A DNA stretch of 64,000 bases from Hypericum androsaemum (lineage: Eukaryota > Streptophyta > Magnoliopsida > Malpighiales > Hypericaceae): contig OZ023190.1 in assembly GCA_963995505.1 (NCBI GenBank), positions 16,734,092-16,798,091 on the forward strand, written 5' to 3'. Made by a program: the position numbers and the translations under genes. The notes beneath the pieces were generated by a model. The model was not told the DNA's origin. It did not search any database and saw only the letters and a list, made by a program, of their open reading frames with translations. Each line of letters opens with the position of its first letter. The stretch's first letter is position 1. This document shows, piece after piece, positions 23,376 through 35,635 of this stretch.

Positions 23376-24317
23376 GACCTCAACATCGAAACTTACCAAA
23401 TCTTTTATGAGTAAAGGACTATCTGCTTGACGATCGTTCTAAGTAGTTGTTCAACATTGCTCTTTGGAACTACAGCAGACGAGAGTTAAATGATATTAGA
23501 AGGAACTATCAATTCGAGACCTTTTTATACCTTGAAGACCTATTTCCAGTTTAAAGCTTCGGGGATTTGTTCTTGAACCAAACTATATACGCATCCGGTC
23601 GTTTTATTTTGAACCCGCCCCCTTCCCTTCTTCCGTGGCTGGCTTTTGACGGAGTCAAATGAAGAGTTAAAGGGAAGCAAAAGTGTGCAATTTGCACACA
23701 CAAATGATGCGAATAATTTGCGTGGAAAAGTTATTGCGTGACATAAAGATCCGTGTCAATATGCAATTGTGCATTGCTAAATTTGTTGAGTGGAATTAGA
23801 ATGCTGTGCGGAGATTAGAACCGTGTCGTTTTTTTCCCCAAAAGAGTGCTAACTCGGTACGTCCAATTTGGTAATGCCCAACAAGTTATAGCTTCTAGCC
23901 ATGAGCCTTGGTTGTAATTCTCATGTTATTTTTCATCAAAAAAGTTCAAGAAGATGATTTCTATTTTTTTTTTACGAAACAATATTCTCTCTCTCTCTCT
24001 AGTTTAGTGATTTTTTTTCCTCTAGAGGGTTTTTTCTGTATTTTTAGATGTTTATTTGGATCCAAAACATTACCAAAGTGAAAAAGAGGAGAAAATACAA
24101 AAGGTTAAAACGCAGTGGTTAGAGTAAAAAACCAAAAGTTACAATTCACCGCAGAACTTTCACCAACCGCCACAGGTAGAGCGCAGTAAATAAAACCCCG
24201 TTTACCCCCCCACCCACCACTATTAAAAACCAGCAGAGTTTCACTTTTCCAGAGGAAGCAAGAGAAAGAGAAAGCGACTGCCTCTTGGTTTCTTTGGAAA
24301 AGAGGAGGAGAGAGAAA
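23376..24317. promoter_or_regulatory. Intergenic region and MSI4 5' flank
   Basis: The left part holds the OST5 3' UTR and the right part the promoter and 5' UTR of MSI4. A short CT repeat (about 23988-24001) and a purine-rich 5' UTR (about 24250-24317) are visible. I see no other gene. Confidence 0.5.
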
Positions 24318-27300
24318 ATGGAGGGTAGCCAGGGGCCGAAGAAGAGGGGGAGGAAGCCGAAGCCGAAGGAGGAGAAGGAGCAGCCGGCGAGCGCGGGGAA
24401 GACGAAGGAAGGCGGAGGAGGGAGGAAGTCGCAGCAGGCGACGGTTGACGACAAGTACTCACAGTGGAAGTCTCTGGTCCCCGTTCTCTACGACTGGCTC
24501 GCCAACCACAACCTCGTCTGGCCCTCCCTCTCCTGCCGGTACCAGCTGCATTTTACTCTTTTGCCCCTCCCGTCGTGGTTTAGGGTTTCTGTTATGATCC
24601 TTGATCTTGCTTGTGTTTAGGTTTGGGGGTTTTTCTAGGGTTTAGCGATCCTAGGGTTTCTTTTTCCTCTCTTTATTGCTTTTTGGCCGTTTCTGTTTTT
24701 ATAGGTGGGGCCCGCAGCTGGAGCAAGCTACTTACAAGAACCGCCAGCGCCTCTACCTCTCCGAGCAGGTGACTTTGCTTCCCTGTGTTGCTTTTCTTTT
24801 TTGCCACCCGGAATTTTCAGTTCGATGGATATAAAATGTTTTTACCTGTTGTGCTGATTGGGTGCATTTTGTTTGTTGGTACCTGTGCTGTTGCGACCTG
24901 AAGACGGATGGTAGTGTCCCGAACACGCTTGTCATTGCTAATTGCGAAGTCGTCAAGCCTCGAGTTGCTGCTGCTGAGCACATCTCTCAGGTAAATTGCG
25001 GCTTCCTGTTTCTGTTTACATGCATCTATCACTTTTCCACGGCTTAGCTTGAATATATAATGTGTGCACTTTGTCTATTTTGTTTAGTTTAACGAAGAAG
25101 CGCGCTCCCCATTCGTTAAGAAGTACAAGACCATTATACACCCTGGAGAGGTATGCCGATAATGCATATTTTCTCGTATTAAAGACCAAGGCATTGTCTT
25201 CCTGGTCGATGACTGTAGTCAATTGATAGCCTAACAAATCTGGTAGCATCACTTGGTTGAAGTTATGTGTCACCACTGTTGAGATGGCGATAATTATTTT
25301 GTTTGCAGGTCAACAGAATCAGGGAACTGCCTCAGAATAGTAAGATTGTGGCCACTCACACTGACAGCCCTGATGTGAGATTCTTTTTGAGTTCTTTAAT
25401 TTGTTTTGCCGAGGAGTCTGGGGATTGAGCTTTTGTGTTGTCTGCTGTTCTAGATTAAATTGTGTTCCTGTACTTGCCTGCATGCAGGTTCTTATATGGG
25501 ATGTTGAAGCTCAGCCGAATCGTCATGCTGTTCTTGGAGCTAGCAATTCTCGTCCAGATCTGGTACATTTTGTGAACCAATCGACAGTTTTCATTATAAA
25601 CTTATTTATCTAAACAAAAACAGAGATATTTTTTCCAGAAAAACGTTAAATGTGTAGCTATTAAATTCTGCCTCTTAAGTGTCCATGATAGAGGGGCTGC
25701 TGGTCCTTTGCTCAAGTGTCATTTTCAATCAATGTTGGGTTTAGATTTATTTATGTCAGTGATGCTCCCTTCAGATTCTGACTGGGCACCAAGACAATGC
25801 AGAATTCGCCCTTGCACTGTGCCCAACCGAACCCTATGTGCTTTCTGGAGGTTCGTAAGTTTATGTTGGTCCCTGCTTTAGTTGATCGAAGTTCTCTTGT
25901 TCATATCGTTTTTCTTTCCTAACAATCTTTCACATCTTTCATGTATAACTTTTTCTTTGGAAAGGTTGGAAGTTATGACTAGGTTTACATGGGTTAATTT
26001 GTGTCTGGCTGACGTTTTCTGTAATATTCATCCATCTTATGGTCAAATCATCTTGCTGAATGTTCTTTATTGTTTCTTGTCTTGCTGACACATGCATTAG
26101 ATCCATCAATATAGCACAACAAACTTCCGTACGTTCTTTGCGTTTCTGACAGCATTAGCTTGATGCACGTAATCTGTTGAGTAGTTTCTTATGGAGCATT
26201 TTTAACTGCAGGGAAGGACAAGTCAGTTGTTTTGTGGAGCATTGAGGACCATATGACATCTGCATCTGACCCAACAAAGTCTCCTGGAGCTGGTGGATCG
26301 ATCATAAAAAAGACAGGGGATGGCAATGACAAAGCTGTTGGGCCTTCTGTTGGGCCACGTGGTATATACCAAGGGCATGGGGATACAGTTGAAGATGTTG
26401 CTTTTTGTCCATCCAGGTATCTCGCATTGCCTAGGATGCATGCATTGAACAATTCTATTTCTTATCGACTTTGATAAAATGTGTGGGAGAAAACTATGCT
26501 CTCAGGCCTACAAGGCTAGATCTGATTTGATGCTTGCAATGCTGGCATTTATTGTTGATAAATCTATGTGTGCTGAAGTGCGCAGGAATTCTGTAGCGTG
26601 GGAGATGACTCATGCCTGATATTGTGGGATGCTCGAGTGGGTGCTAGCCCAGTGGTTAAGGTTTGTGCCTCTTGTTATTTTTTGTCATCTTTTTTCGTTG
26701 GATGGGTTAGGCCTCATTGGTGGTAGCCATATGGTAATGTTTGCATATGTTGATGTTTGTCTCCCCAACAGGTTGAAAAAGCCCATAATGCCGATCTTCA
26801 CTGTGTTGACTGGAATCCCCATGATAATAACTTCATACTGACTGGGTATGCCACATTTTCTGTCTTCGATTACTGGGACTTGCATATGCTAGCTCTGTGG
26901 TTCATCTTATTTAAATACACGATCAGCTAATTTTAGAATTGTAATTTCATTCATAAACTTTATATTTTATGTCATGCAGGTCTGCTGATAACACTGTTCG
27001 CATGTTTGATCGAAGGAATCTCACCACCTCTGAAGGAATTGGAGCACCTATGAACACATTTGATGGTCATAAAGCTGCCGTTCTTTGTGTGCAGGTGCCA
27101 TAGTCATAGGTTTCTCTTGATGACACTTGTTGTTTATTCTTGTTGGTAGCACTAATAAGGTATTTTCCAATAATTTTTTCTATCTTTCCAGTGGTCTCCT
27201 GACAAGGCATCGGTCTTTGGGAGTTCTGCCGAGGATGGGCTGCTGAACATCTGGGATTATGAGAAGGTGCAGCTCAGTCTATTCATTGCTTGGTGTTGTT

Positions 27301-28029
27301 GCTTTTTTAGGTTTATGTTTTGTAGGCTTTCTCATTAGGTTGTCGTCTTCATTGGCCTTGAATAAATCAATCTCAGAAATTGCTTATTAGTTATGCTCTT
27401 TTCTTCAAATTATTATACTTACATTTTCCAATTGCATTCGGAATAATGATTTGTGATCCAACTTGACCTTCAACCAGGTTGGCAGAAAGACAGAACGACC
27501 TGCCAAATCCGCTAGTGCTCCTGAAGGATTGTTCTTCCAGCATGCTGGGCACAGGTTTGCTTTTATTGTACACTTTGCTTAATTGATTCTTGTGGGTGGA
27601 ATTATTGCCAGTACCAGAAAGTTCCTTGACAATTTGTGGGAGTTGCTTTGTTAGTGGGCTTATCTTCAAGATTGTAACCAAAATCTATTATTCAGGGACA
27701 AGGTTGTTGACTTCCATTGGAATTCGTCAGATCCTTGGACTATTGTCAGTGTTTCTGATGACTGCGATAGCACTGGTGGGGGAGGAACACTTCAGGTATG
27801 GATACTGCTTTTTTGGTCCCTACAAATCTCTTCATTTTGTTACCTTCTGTCCCTACAGTCAAAATGACTCGAGTAACTTTATCCATGCTGGTTGACAACT
27901 TAGCTAAGCTCTTAGCGGTCTATGCAGATATGGCGCATGAATGATCTGATCTACAGACCAGAAGAGGAGGTTTTGGCGGAGCTTGAAAAGTTCAAATCTC
28001 ATGTTATAGGTTGTGCCTCAAAATCTTAG
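24318..28029 (+). CDS. MSI4: WD40 histone-binding protein MSI4/FVE
   Basis: This encodes a 493-residue nuclear WD40 protein of the MSI/RbAp46-48 family. Its plant member FVE/MSI4 binds histones within HDA6 and PRC2/CUL4-type complexes and represses FLC in the autonomous flowering pathway. Fifteen exons keep frame: 24318-24538, 24705-24768, 24904-24990, 25088-25150, 25309-25374, 25488-25562, 25775-25850, 26212-26416, 26579-26660, 26772-26845, 26980-27094, 27192-27266, 27478-27554, 27696-27795 and 27928-28029. The N-terminus has an AT-hook-like basic block (KKRGRKPKPK, residues 8-17) that could also act as nuclear signal. The CAF1C histone H4-binding segment follows at about 43-75 (YSQWKSLVPVLYDWLANH). 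WD repeats end in VLIWDVEA, VVLWSIED, LILWDAR, VRMFDRR, LNIWDYE and LQIWRM. For exon 7 the upstream donor keeps frame and the adjacent GTAAGT does not. The protein is similar in length to Arabidopsis FVE. Confidence 0.96.
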
Positions 28030-29897
28030 AGAAGGAAATGCATCGAGTTCTTTAGGTGGAAATCTTTGTGTTGGTTTGTTGTATGGAGTAGTTAGCTTAT
28101 CTAGACTGTGGGCAGCTGACGTAAGCTGCAGAGATTTAGACATTGGTGCCTTTGCAGGCAGGTTTCCGGTAAACTTCCTTAGGACAAGAGACTTGCAGTT
28201 GTTTTCATCCCAATGGAGTCCTGGTAAATCTGGCTCCGGTATCTAGGTACTGGAAGTGACTTGACTAGGGGGACAAACGGGTCCCCCCTGGAATCTCCAC
28301 CGAATTATCTTTCATCATAACTGGATGTTGATCAGGTATTGATGATATCCGAAGAGCTATCAGTATCATTTTCTATCTGCATGTGACAGGTAACTGGTGA
28401 ATTGTTGGAAGAACAAGCCTTCCTGTTTAAGGCTATGGATCTTCATGGTAATAATTGTGCGACGGGTGCCTGCGAAGAGCCCGACTGGGCACTCGCCAAA
28501 CATGCGCTGTGTGCAGTTTCCCTCTTCATGTATCTGATGGTGAAATCATGCTGTTAGCTGTTTAATCACCACCTATTCCTTGCATGCTTTATTGTTTGTC
28601 TTACTCCATTGGCTCTGAGACAAAAAGATAGTCCCAGAGTTTGAGAAAAGTGTTAAAAGAGGAAAGGAAGTCGTCGTACTGTTTTCAATTCTCCTTGGCA
28701 TAACACATCGTACCACTCCACCCCGTCCAAAGGGTTATGAGATTCAAATCGAAACAAATCAGAATTCTGACAAAATCGGCATTTGTTTTGATTAAAATCC
28801 TGCTAAACCTCGCTGGCCATATGGAGAGGTATGATCTTTTTGTCTGACAAGTTGGTTTTTATTAATGTCAAATTATGTACCTATTTAGTTAAATCCTTGC
28901 ACCGAGGCTGTAAAATTCTGTGAGAAATTCTTGGTAGGGAAGGACAGGTATGATCTGTAACGTAAAGGGGAAACATTATGGGACCGAAGATGAACGTAGG
29001 GGAGACTTGGTCGATGTTGTCTAGACTCTCGAGAACGAAAGGAGGAGCAAGAGAAATGGCAGATTTGGTATAAGTACATTTTTCACCAGAAACAGTAACC
29101 AATTCGTTTATATCAATTAATGAGAGAGTTGTTTTAATTAAATCAATAATTCTCATCACTTTTCAGAAAGTCTATAAAATAAAATAAAATAAAAATAGCC
29201 AGTTTTACCATTTACAGCTTAGTGACTTATGGAAGAACAACCTCTAATTAATCTCCACTCAATGTGCCCTCCCGGAAATAGGTCTCTTTTTGCTCTCTTC
29301 CACCTCTCACGTCATTTTCCACTTCCCCAATTCCCGCCATTTCTCCATCCCCACCCTCTCCACGTGTCAGCTAGCCTGACGCACCACGCTGTTCATCCCC
29401 ACGAGACCGTTAACATCCCATCCCATCCGACGCTGACCACAGAACCGGACACCCGAATCCACCTTTGTGGGGTCCAGTATAACAAACAAACAAAACAAAA
29501 CCAGGAAAAGGAAGGCCATCGAGAGAGAAGAAAAAGAGAGGCCAGCCCCTCTCAAATCCTCCTCCTCCTCCTCCCCAATAGTCCTTCTAAAAAGTTGGCC
29601 GCGAAAGATACCTCTGGATAGTTAGTTAGCATGCTGAGATGTCGTTTGTTAACCGAATCAATCAGACAAATCGCTTCACAAATTAAGAACGGCCATGTAC
29701 CACCCCTACAAAATTAAGAAAAAGCTCTCAGTCTATCGATTCATATATATATATACATATATATATATTCAAATTTGAAGTGAGTGTGACATTTAAAAGT
29801 TTATAAAACTCTATAAAAAGAGAGTGGTGTTGCATCTTTGGGGTTGGAGTTGGATTGAGCAGCATGATTCTTGGACATCTTGATCGAACGAAACTAG
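28030..29897. other. MSI4 3' flank and intergenic DNA
   Basis: The first 500 bp or so should contain the MSI4 3' UTR. At 29229-29640 there is a CT-rich, promoter- or 5'-UTR-like stretch with a G-box (CCACGTGTC, about 29361) and a run of TCC triplets. No convincing coding exon follows before the gypsy insertion. An (AT)n microsatellite sits at about 29744-29768. Confidence 0.45.
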
Positions 29898-29902
29898 ACC
29901 GC

Positions 29903-31465
29903 TGATGTACGCAAAATTGATAAGCAATTAAACGCACAATCAAATAGTATAGTGAGTAATTAGGGTTTCGAACTGAGGGTTGAACACAAAATCAATGCAA
30001 ATAATTATGTGAAGCGAGAGAATTAAAAGATTGTAAAGATTGCAGGTAAATAAACGAAATCAGAAACGCAAATAAAAGATGAGTTGTAAATCAATGGAGA
30101 TAAACGAGCACGATACACTTATGGACTACCCACCTATGTCGTGACTATGGTTTTTATGAAGTTCTAACTAGTACCCGGAGTGTTCTAATGCATCTCCCTA
30201 ACGCTTTCGCTCATTAGGATGACAAAACTAAGCTAAAGTAGTTCATGATTACTAATCAACGCTTCCGCTCATTAATTAGACCAAGAATTAAACTAAACTC
30301 AATTATGAAGTTAACTCCTATTGGGTTATCCATTAGTATCAAGATTCCTCATTAATACCTTAAGACATGTCAATTGACTCTTCCGTTGATTCTAATGCCT
30401 TCCGGTCCATTATTATCAACTAAAATCATAATTTAAGTGATCAAGTTAGATTAAGCATTAAGATCATCAATTGACAACTACTACGAAAGATAATCAAACC
30501 ATAGCTAACATAGACGAGTAATCACATAATTAGGGCATCGCACTCGCAAGAGAACTACTCGCTAAGTATGTTAACAAAGCACAATAAATTAATGAAGAAC
30601 ATGATAGCAATTAACATAAAGGTAGAGATAGAGAAAGCTTAGTCGTGATGATCAAGCCTTGCCAATCCTTTCCCCGTGCTAACTGAAATTGTCCCTTTAT
30701 TAAGCTCTAAAGGCTGTTCTCAATTCTGCAAGTAGTAACGTCCCCCGTGAATTATCTCCTAAGGCTTATATATAGCCACGAATCTAATACAAAATTAGGA
30801 AAACTTAGAGGAGGTTAATCTAAATTGGAAGTTTAACTAGCCAAATAATAATATATTTATGTTATTTGGCCCGTAATAGAGTCGAATAAATAGGAAACAA
30901 ATCAAATTCCTAGCAAATTAGGAAGTATGGAAAGTCTCGGTTTAAGACAACTGGCGGCCGCTAATGAACTTGCGGCCGCTAGTTGGGTCTTCAATAAACA
31001 TTCTGGGTCCCCTTACTAGCGGTCGCTAGTTCATTAGCGATGGGGAGGCCTTCCAAGTTCACTGCCGGCCGCCAGTTAACTCCCCGTCGCTAGTTGGGCT
31101 GCACAGCTTCATCAAATCTTCGTATTTTCCATTTTTGTCCCTCTTATGCTCCGAATTTGGCTTCGACTATAAAAGAAGAAATGTAGATCTTTCTCTAAGC
31201 TTTCCAACTGTATCTTATTTGATACAATCGGACACTCGAACAAAAAGTTATGACTCTTGTAATATGGTCTCTCGAAATTACCCCTCCAACAACCTTCACT
31301 GAGCTCCAATTTCCTACAAAATATGACAATGGGTAGAAATCCATTCTCGAACATAAATATACTAAATCGATCATAAGACTTAACATGACATGATGAATAT
31401 AACTCAAAATATGACTAAACACGCGCGAAACATATGACAAAACATGAGCGTTTACACACTTATTT
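29903..31465 (-). repeat. Gypsy 3' LTR
   Basis: It aligns along its length with 35636-37196 with scattered substitutions. It starts TGATGTACGC. Its inner end has diverged (ACACTTATTT where the other LTR has ACACTCATCA). A leftward TATA box lies at about 30765-30775 (CTATATATAAG on the minus strand). Confidence 0.85.
30950..31105. repeat. GCGGCCGCTAGTT-type palindromic repeats in U3 (3' LTR)
   Basis: Five to six variants of a GCGGCCGCTAGTT/AACTGGCGGCCGC motif occur in both orientations about 200-330 bp upstream of the LTR TATA box. The same cluster is in the other LTR at 36680-36835. It is much more GC-rich than the rest of the LTR. Confidence 0.75.
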
Positions 31466-33267
31466 CCTTGCTTGTCCTCAAGTAAGGCGCATCAGACACA
31501 CACCTAAACTTTCAAACTCTTATTAAAACACCACCCCACAACCAAGTAGTTCACTTACCTGAGCACAAGGAGTAAGAACGTGTAGACACCGCGTCCTTGA
31601 TGGTTTAACCCAGTTTTCGCACTTAGTAGATTACACTAGAAGGTTGACCACTCAGAGATTCAGAAATTTAAGCTCACATATATGAGTAGTCAACTACCTA
31701 TCACTCGCGTACACGTCCAGGATCTCAAAGTTTCATACGTCTCACTCAGTGATGCCTCGATAAATGTGGGGCTCATGATCAAGGGGACTTTTCATTGGGT
31801 TGTAATGGGGTTAGGGTCAGGTGAGGATAATATATGTGGAAAGTAGCTAAACCACCCGGCCGAGGAGCTCACAAAAATATTCTAGCTCTCGTCTACTCTA
31901 AATACCTCACACTATATCTAATATGCACTCATCCCAAGATTACACCCAAATCCTATTGACCACTTAGCTCGAGCCGTGCCATTTATTCACTTTCCAACCT
32001 CTTTCCAAACTTTCCACTTTCCATCATTAAACATTTGTTCCATTTCCAACTTTCACATTCCCTTTTCATCACTTTTTCACTTTTTTCTTCTTTTTTTTCT
32101 TCACTTTTCTTTTTTCTTTCTTTTTTTTCCTTTTTTCTTCTTTTCACTTTTCACAACCTTCCTCAATCATATGAAATTCATCACATTGCACATCAAAGGC
32201 AACTGGTCTCGGCTTCTTTGTTGGCCTCATTTCTACCCATTACCCCATTGTTTATTCCCGAGCTATTCTATCAAATGAACCCTTACAATTATACCCCAAA
32301 GATTAAGACCTGATGCATCCTCGGACCAAAGTGATCAAAGGTGGGTAAGATTGTGGATATAGGGCTTACATATAATATTTCAAAGAAAAAGTTCAAGCTC
32401 AACGGGTTTAAATAAAGGATATAAAGGGTTTTCGGCTCTAAGGCTCTAGGCTCAATATCAAAGATGGCCCTCGTCCTGTCACTTACACCCACACCACCAA
32501 AATGGTACCAAGTGATGGCATAAAACCCGATGACCGGAGCAATGTAGGTACCTCATGCTATGCAGAGACGGTTGTCTCCTCCTTCGGCTCTAAAATCTCA
32601 CAAGGTCACTCATCAATGCCGCTAGTATAATCTACCAAGTGCAACCACTAACCTAAACAACCAAGGGTGTTGTTCCTACACGTCCTTACTCATCGTACTC
32701 AAACTTGATTCCTAACAAGGTATGGGATTTAACTTCTAACAAAAGTTCAAAATTCGAGGGGGGGAGATTCATCATCTGCTTTGACAACACTTCATCCATA
32801 AACACACACAAACACAATCCTAAATTCAGATCTAGACTCAATCACATATGCCAAACCGAAATAAAACTGCACGTTGACCCCCCCACACTTATTGAACACA
32901 TTGTCCTCAATGTAGGGCCAAGACACCAACAACATCACACACACGAACATGAACATCACGAGGCACAAAACAGACACATAACATAGAAGAACAGAGGAAA
33001 GGACTGGTACTGCCCTGTCAATTGATAGGAGGTGGTGGGGAAGGTTGGTGGTGTTTCGCTCTAATTGTCTTTGTGCACAACAAAGTTTGTGTATGGACTG
33101 GCGAGCTCCGTTGAAATCTAGTTTGCTCTTATCTAAACCTCCTGCTGGGACCATTAAAATACTAAATCGAAATAACGTTACTGAAGCAAATACAAAAATA
33201 AAGAAAACTTAAATACTAAACGTGCTAATTTAGAGTCGTTAGCTTGACTTTGTTACTCCCTGTGGCA
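31466..33267 (-). other. Gypsy 3' internal non-coding region
   Basis: There is no pol coding. A 120-codon frame at 32792-33154 (minus) has no recognised domain and may be the end of the lost polyprotein region. A T/C-rich stretch lies at about 31976-32160. The end next to the LTR carries TTGAGGACAAGCAAGG on the minus strand, a plausible polypurine-tract neighbourhood. Confidence 0.6.
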
Positions 33268-33717
33268 CTATGGTAGATGGAGGCGCTTATCGGTTACTTG
33301 GAACTCTATTTCATCTGGGCCTATGCGGAGAAGTAGCTTGCCCTTGTGAACATCTACCATTGCATGACAAGTGTTGAGGAATGGACGTCCTAGAATTAAT
33401 GGACAACTTGCATCTACAACGTAGTCCAGCACTACAAAGTCTACGGGTATAAGAGACTTGTCAACTTTGATATGCACATCTTCCACAATTCCAAGTGGTT
33501 TCTTCTTAGTGTGATCTGCAAGCTCTATCATCATAGATGTAGGTTTGATATCTCCTAAATTGAGTTTCCTGAAAGTAGCCAGAGGCATAAGATTAATATT
33601 GGTCCCCAAATCACATAAACAATGTGGAAACTGAATACCGTCAATAGTACAAGGAATAGTGAAACTCTCTGGATCTTTTAGTTTTGGCGGTATGTCATTT
33701 TCTACCAAAGGGGTCAT
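33268..33717 (-). pseudogene. Gypsy aspartic protease domain
   Basis: A 149-codon frame matches the retropepsin-like domain of Tat/Athila elements. The active site reads CDLGTNINLMP, where D-L-G-T/A replaces the usual D-T-G. The flap-side segment LGIVEDVHIKVD and the second conserved block CPLILGRPFLNT follow. It is separated from upstream Gag frames by stops and ends where reverse transcriptase would normally continue. Confidence 0.8.
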
Positions 33718-33803
33718 CTTGCCATCATGCCGCCTCTTCTTTCTTGTGATGATTTCCTTCAGAAACTCTGCATATTGTGGCCTTTTAGGAAAGAGACATG
33801 GCG

Positions 33804-34217
33804 TTAAATTTCTTCCATTGTCTCTATGAATTCAAGGGTCTTCTCATCGATCACTGCTGCTTTCTTGACTTGTTGAGGTGATGGTGGAGGAACATAAGAA
33901 TCCTTTTTTGCACTGATATAGGCTGGTTGCTCCTTCTTCTCAGTAACTACCTCATCCTCTATGGCTGGCTTGATCAGTTCGGCACATTCTTTTGAAGTGG
34001 GTTTGTTCTCAAGTGGTGGCTTTCTCCGGAGTCTTTGCGGGAATGGAGGTGGAGGGACATAAGGTGGTGGAGGAATATATGGTTCATCATCCTTGTCCAT
34101 ACTCCTCGATGTGATGGCCATCACCTGTCCTCGCGAGTTCAACTCGGTGTTGCTGGGTAGAGCACCTATTTCTCTTTGAGTGTTTGCTGCAGCCAAATTT
34201 CCAAGTTTGGTCTCCAT
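33804..34217 (-). pseudogene. Gypsy Gag C-terminal, proline-rich linker
   Basis: A 137-codon frame with proline runs (YIPPPPYVPPPPFPQ) and charged segments, the linker expected between Gag and protease in this clade. It is isolated by stops on both sides, so the polyprotein is interrupted. Confidence 0.6.
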
Positions 34218-34262
34218 CTTCTTGAGTTGCGTGGCTTGCCCCTTTAGGTATATCTCAAACTC

Positions 34263-34760
34263 TTACTGACGTGCTTCACAACGATCCAGCCGCTGCACAG
34301 TTATACTTTGTTGTTGGATGGACTGCTGGACTGCCCCCACTAATTTATCGATCTTGTCACCCATTTCTTTGACTTGCTCGCCCAAATATGGTTTTCTGGA
34401 GTCTTGCTGGGCACTAGTGTTGTGTGCTTGCTGACCAAATCGAGAGAAATTTGGCTGAGCATTAGCTTGTTGTGAGTAGCCCATTCCTAGTGGTGTTCTA
34501 TCAGCAATTGCCTGGATCTCTTCCAATATTGGACAGTCAGTTGTGGGATGTGCCCCTTTGCAAAGCTGACAAGTATCTTGCACCACAGCTGCATGTTCCT
34601 TGTCCTTGGTCAACTTGTCAAGTCTTTTGGTAAGTACCTCTATTTGAGCTTCGAGCTTCATATTGGCATTTACTTCGAGTACTCCTCGGGCTGCTTCCTT
34701 ACGTGGTTGCCTAGCACATTCTTTTGGCCACATACCATTAACTTCAGCCATCTCTTCCAT
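34263..34760 (-). pseudogene. Gypsy Gag middle part with degenerate zinc knuckle
   Basis: A 165-codon frame contains a short cysteine/histidine motif (CQLCKGAHPTTDCP) like the Gag knuckle of Tat/Athila elements, and a coiled-coil-prone N-terminus. It overlaps the end of the main Gag frame by one base in another frame. The sequence LMEEMAEVNG reads as the natural continuation of Gag, so a one-base frameshift near 34760 is inferred. Confidence 0.7.
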
Positions 34761-35521
34761 TAAGCGAGCAGATCAGCAGTCTTTCTCAGGAACACCCCTT
34801 GAGAGGAGGCATCAATATGATCACGGGATGGGCCATCTAACCCATTGTAAAAGATCTTCATGAGGTTCTCCTGAGTTATGTCATGTTGAGGGAAGGAACT
34901 TTGGAGATTGGTGAACCACTCCCAAGCCTCATAGATGCTTTCCCCATCAGCTTGTATGAAAGTATTTATGTCCAGCAAGAGCTTGGCTGACTTGGCCATT
35001 GAAAAGAACTTCTGAAGAAAAGCATGGGCCAAATCATTCCAACTCTGAATCGTCTCTCCCTTCAGCTTATTGTACCAAGTGCGAGCTCGGTCCTTTAGAG
35101 AAAAGTTGAAGAGACGCAGCCTCAAGACATCATCATTGACCCCTTGAAACTTCATGATGTTGCAGATGTCCTCAAATCGAGCGAGATGGTCTTGAGGATC
35201 TTTGCTTGGCAAGCTGCCAAATTGGACCGAGTTTTGCAGTAGTCCCACAACTGCTGCTGGAATCTGAAAAGCATTGGGACCTACAGGTGGTTGTCGTAAA
35301 CCATTAGGATTCTCATTCCATGTAGGAACAGATGATTCCAACAGCGTCCTTCTTCGTGGCGCGTCTCCTACAGCTTGGAGCGCTCTATCTTCCTGATTTT
35401 GTGCCATTGATCTCGCTTGGTCTCTCTTTTCACACCTAATTACCCTTTCGAGTACTCCGATGTCAATCTCAAGCATCGTGTCTGTGTCAAGGTCTAGTCC
35501 TTCACTCCGGGTTCTTGGCAT
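34760..35521 (-). pseudogene. Gypsy Gag core (retrotransposon gag domain)
   Basis: A 253-codon frame starting MPRTRSEGLDLD has the retrotransposon gag signature: KDPQDHLARFEDIC, then LRLRLFNFSLKDRARTWYN, SWNDLAHAFLQKFF and ADGESIYEAWEWF. This pattern is that of the Tat/Athila branch of Ty3/gypsy. The Gag forms the particle that packages element RNA. The start ATG is about 115 bp from the 5' LTR, as expected. The frame ends early by frameshift. Confidence 0.85.
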
Positions 35522-35615
35522 GCACTAGAGAATCCCGAAACAGAAATCACACGAAATCAGCAAGTTTGTCACACAAAACCAAGTGCTATTGAGTTTATGT
35601 CCTAAAATCTCAGTT

Positions 35616-35633
35616 CCGTGTCGACGTCGCCAA
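35616..35633 (-). other. Gypsy primer-binding site
   Basis: Immediately after the 5' LTR (two bases away) the minus strand reads TTGGCGACGTCGACACGG. Position and TTGGCG start fit the non-initiator-tRNA primer site known from Tat/Athila elements. I have not identified the tRNA with certainty. Confidence 0.6.
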
Positions 35634-35635
35634 TT

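Noticed and set aside
29229..29621. 130-codon frame starting MEEQPLINLHSM
   Set aside because: Composition is that of a CT-rich promoter/5' UTR with a G-box. No homology pattern or splice continuation.
30765..30775. Riboswitch or small-RNA interpretation of the TATATATAAG region
   Set aside because: Best explained as the LTR TATA box, present at the matching place in both LTRs.
31976..32313. Phe/Ser-rich frames of 92-100 codons
   Set aside because: Produced by a T/C-rich tract inside the gypsy 3' non-coding region.
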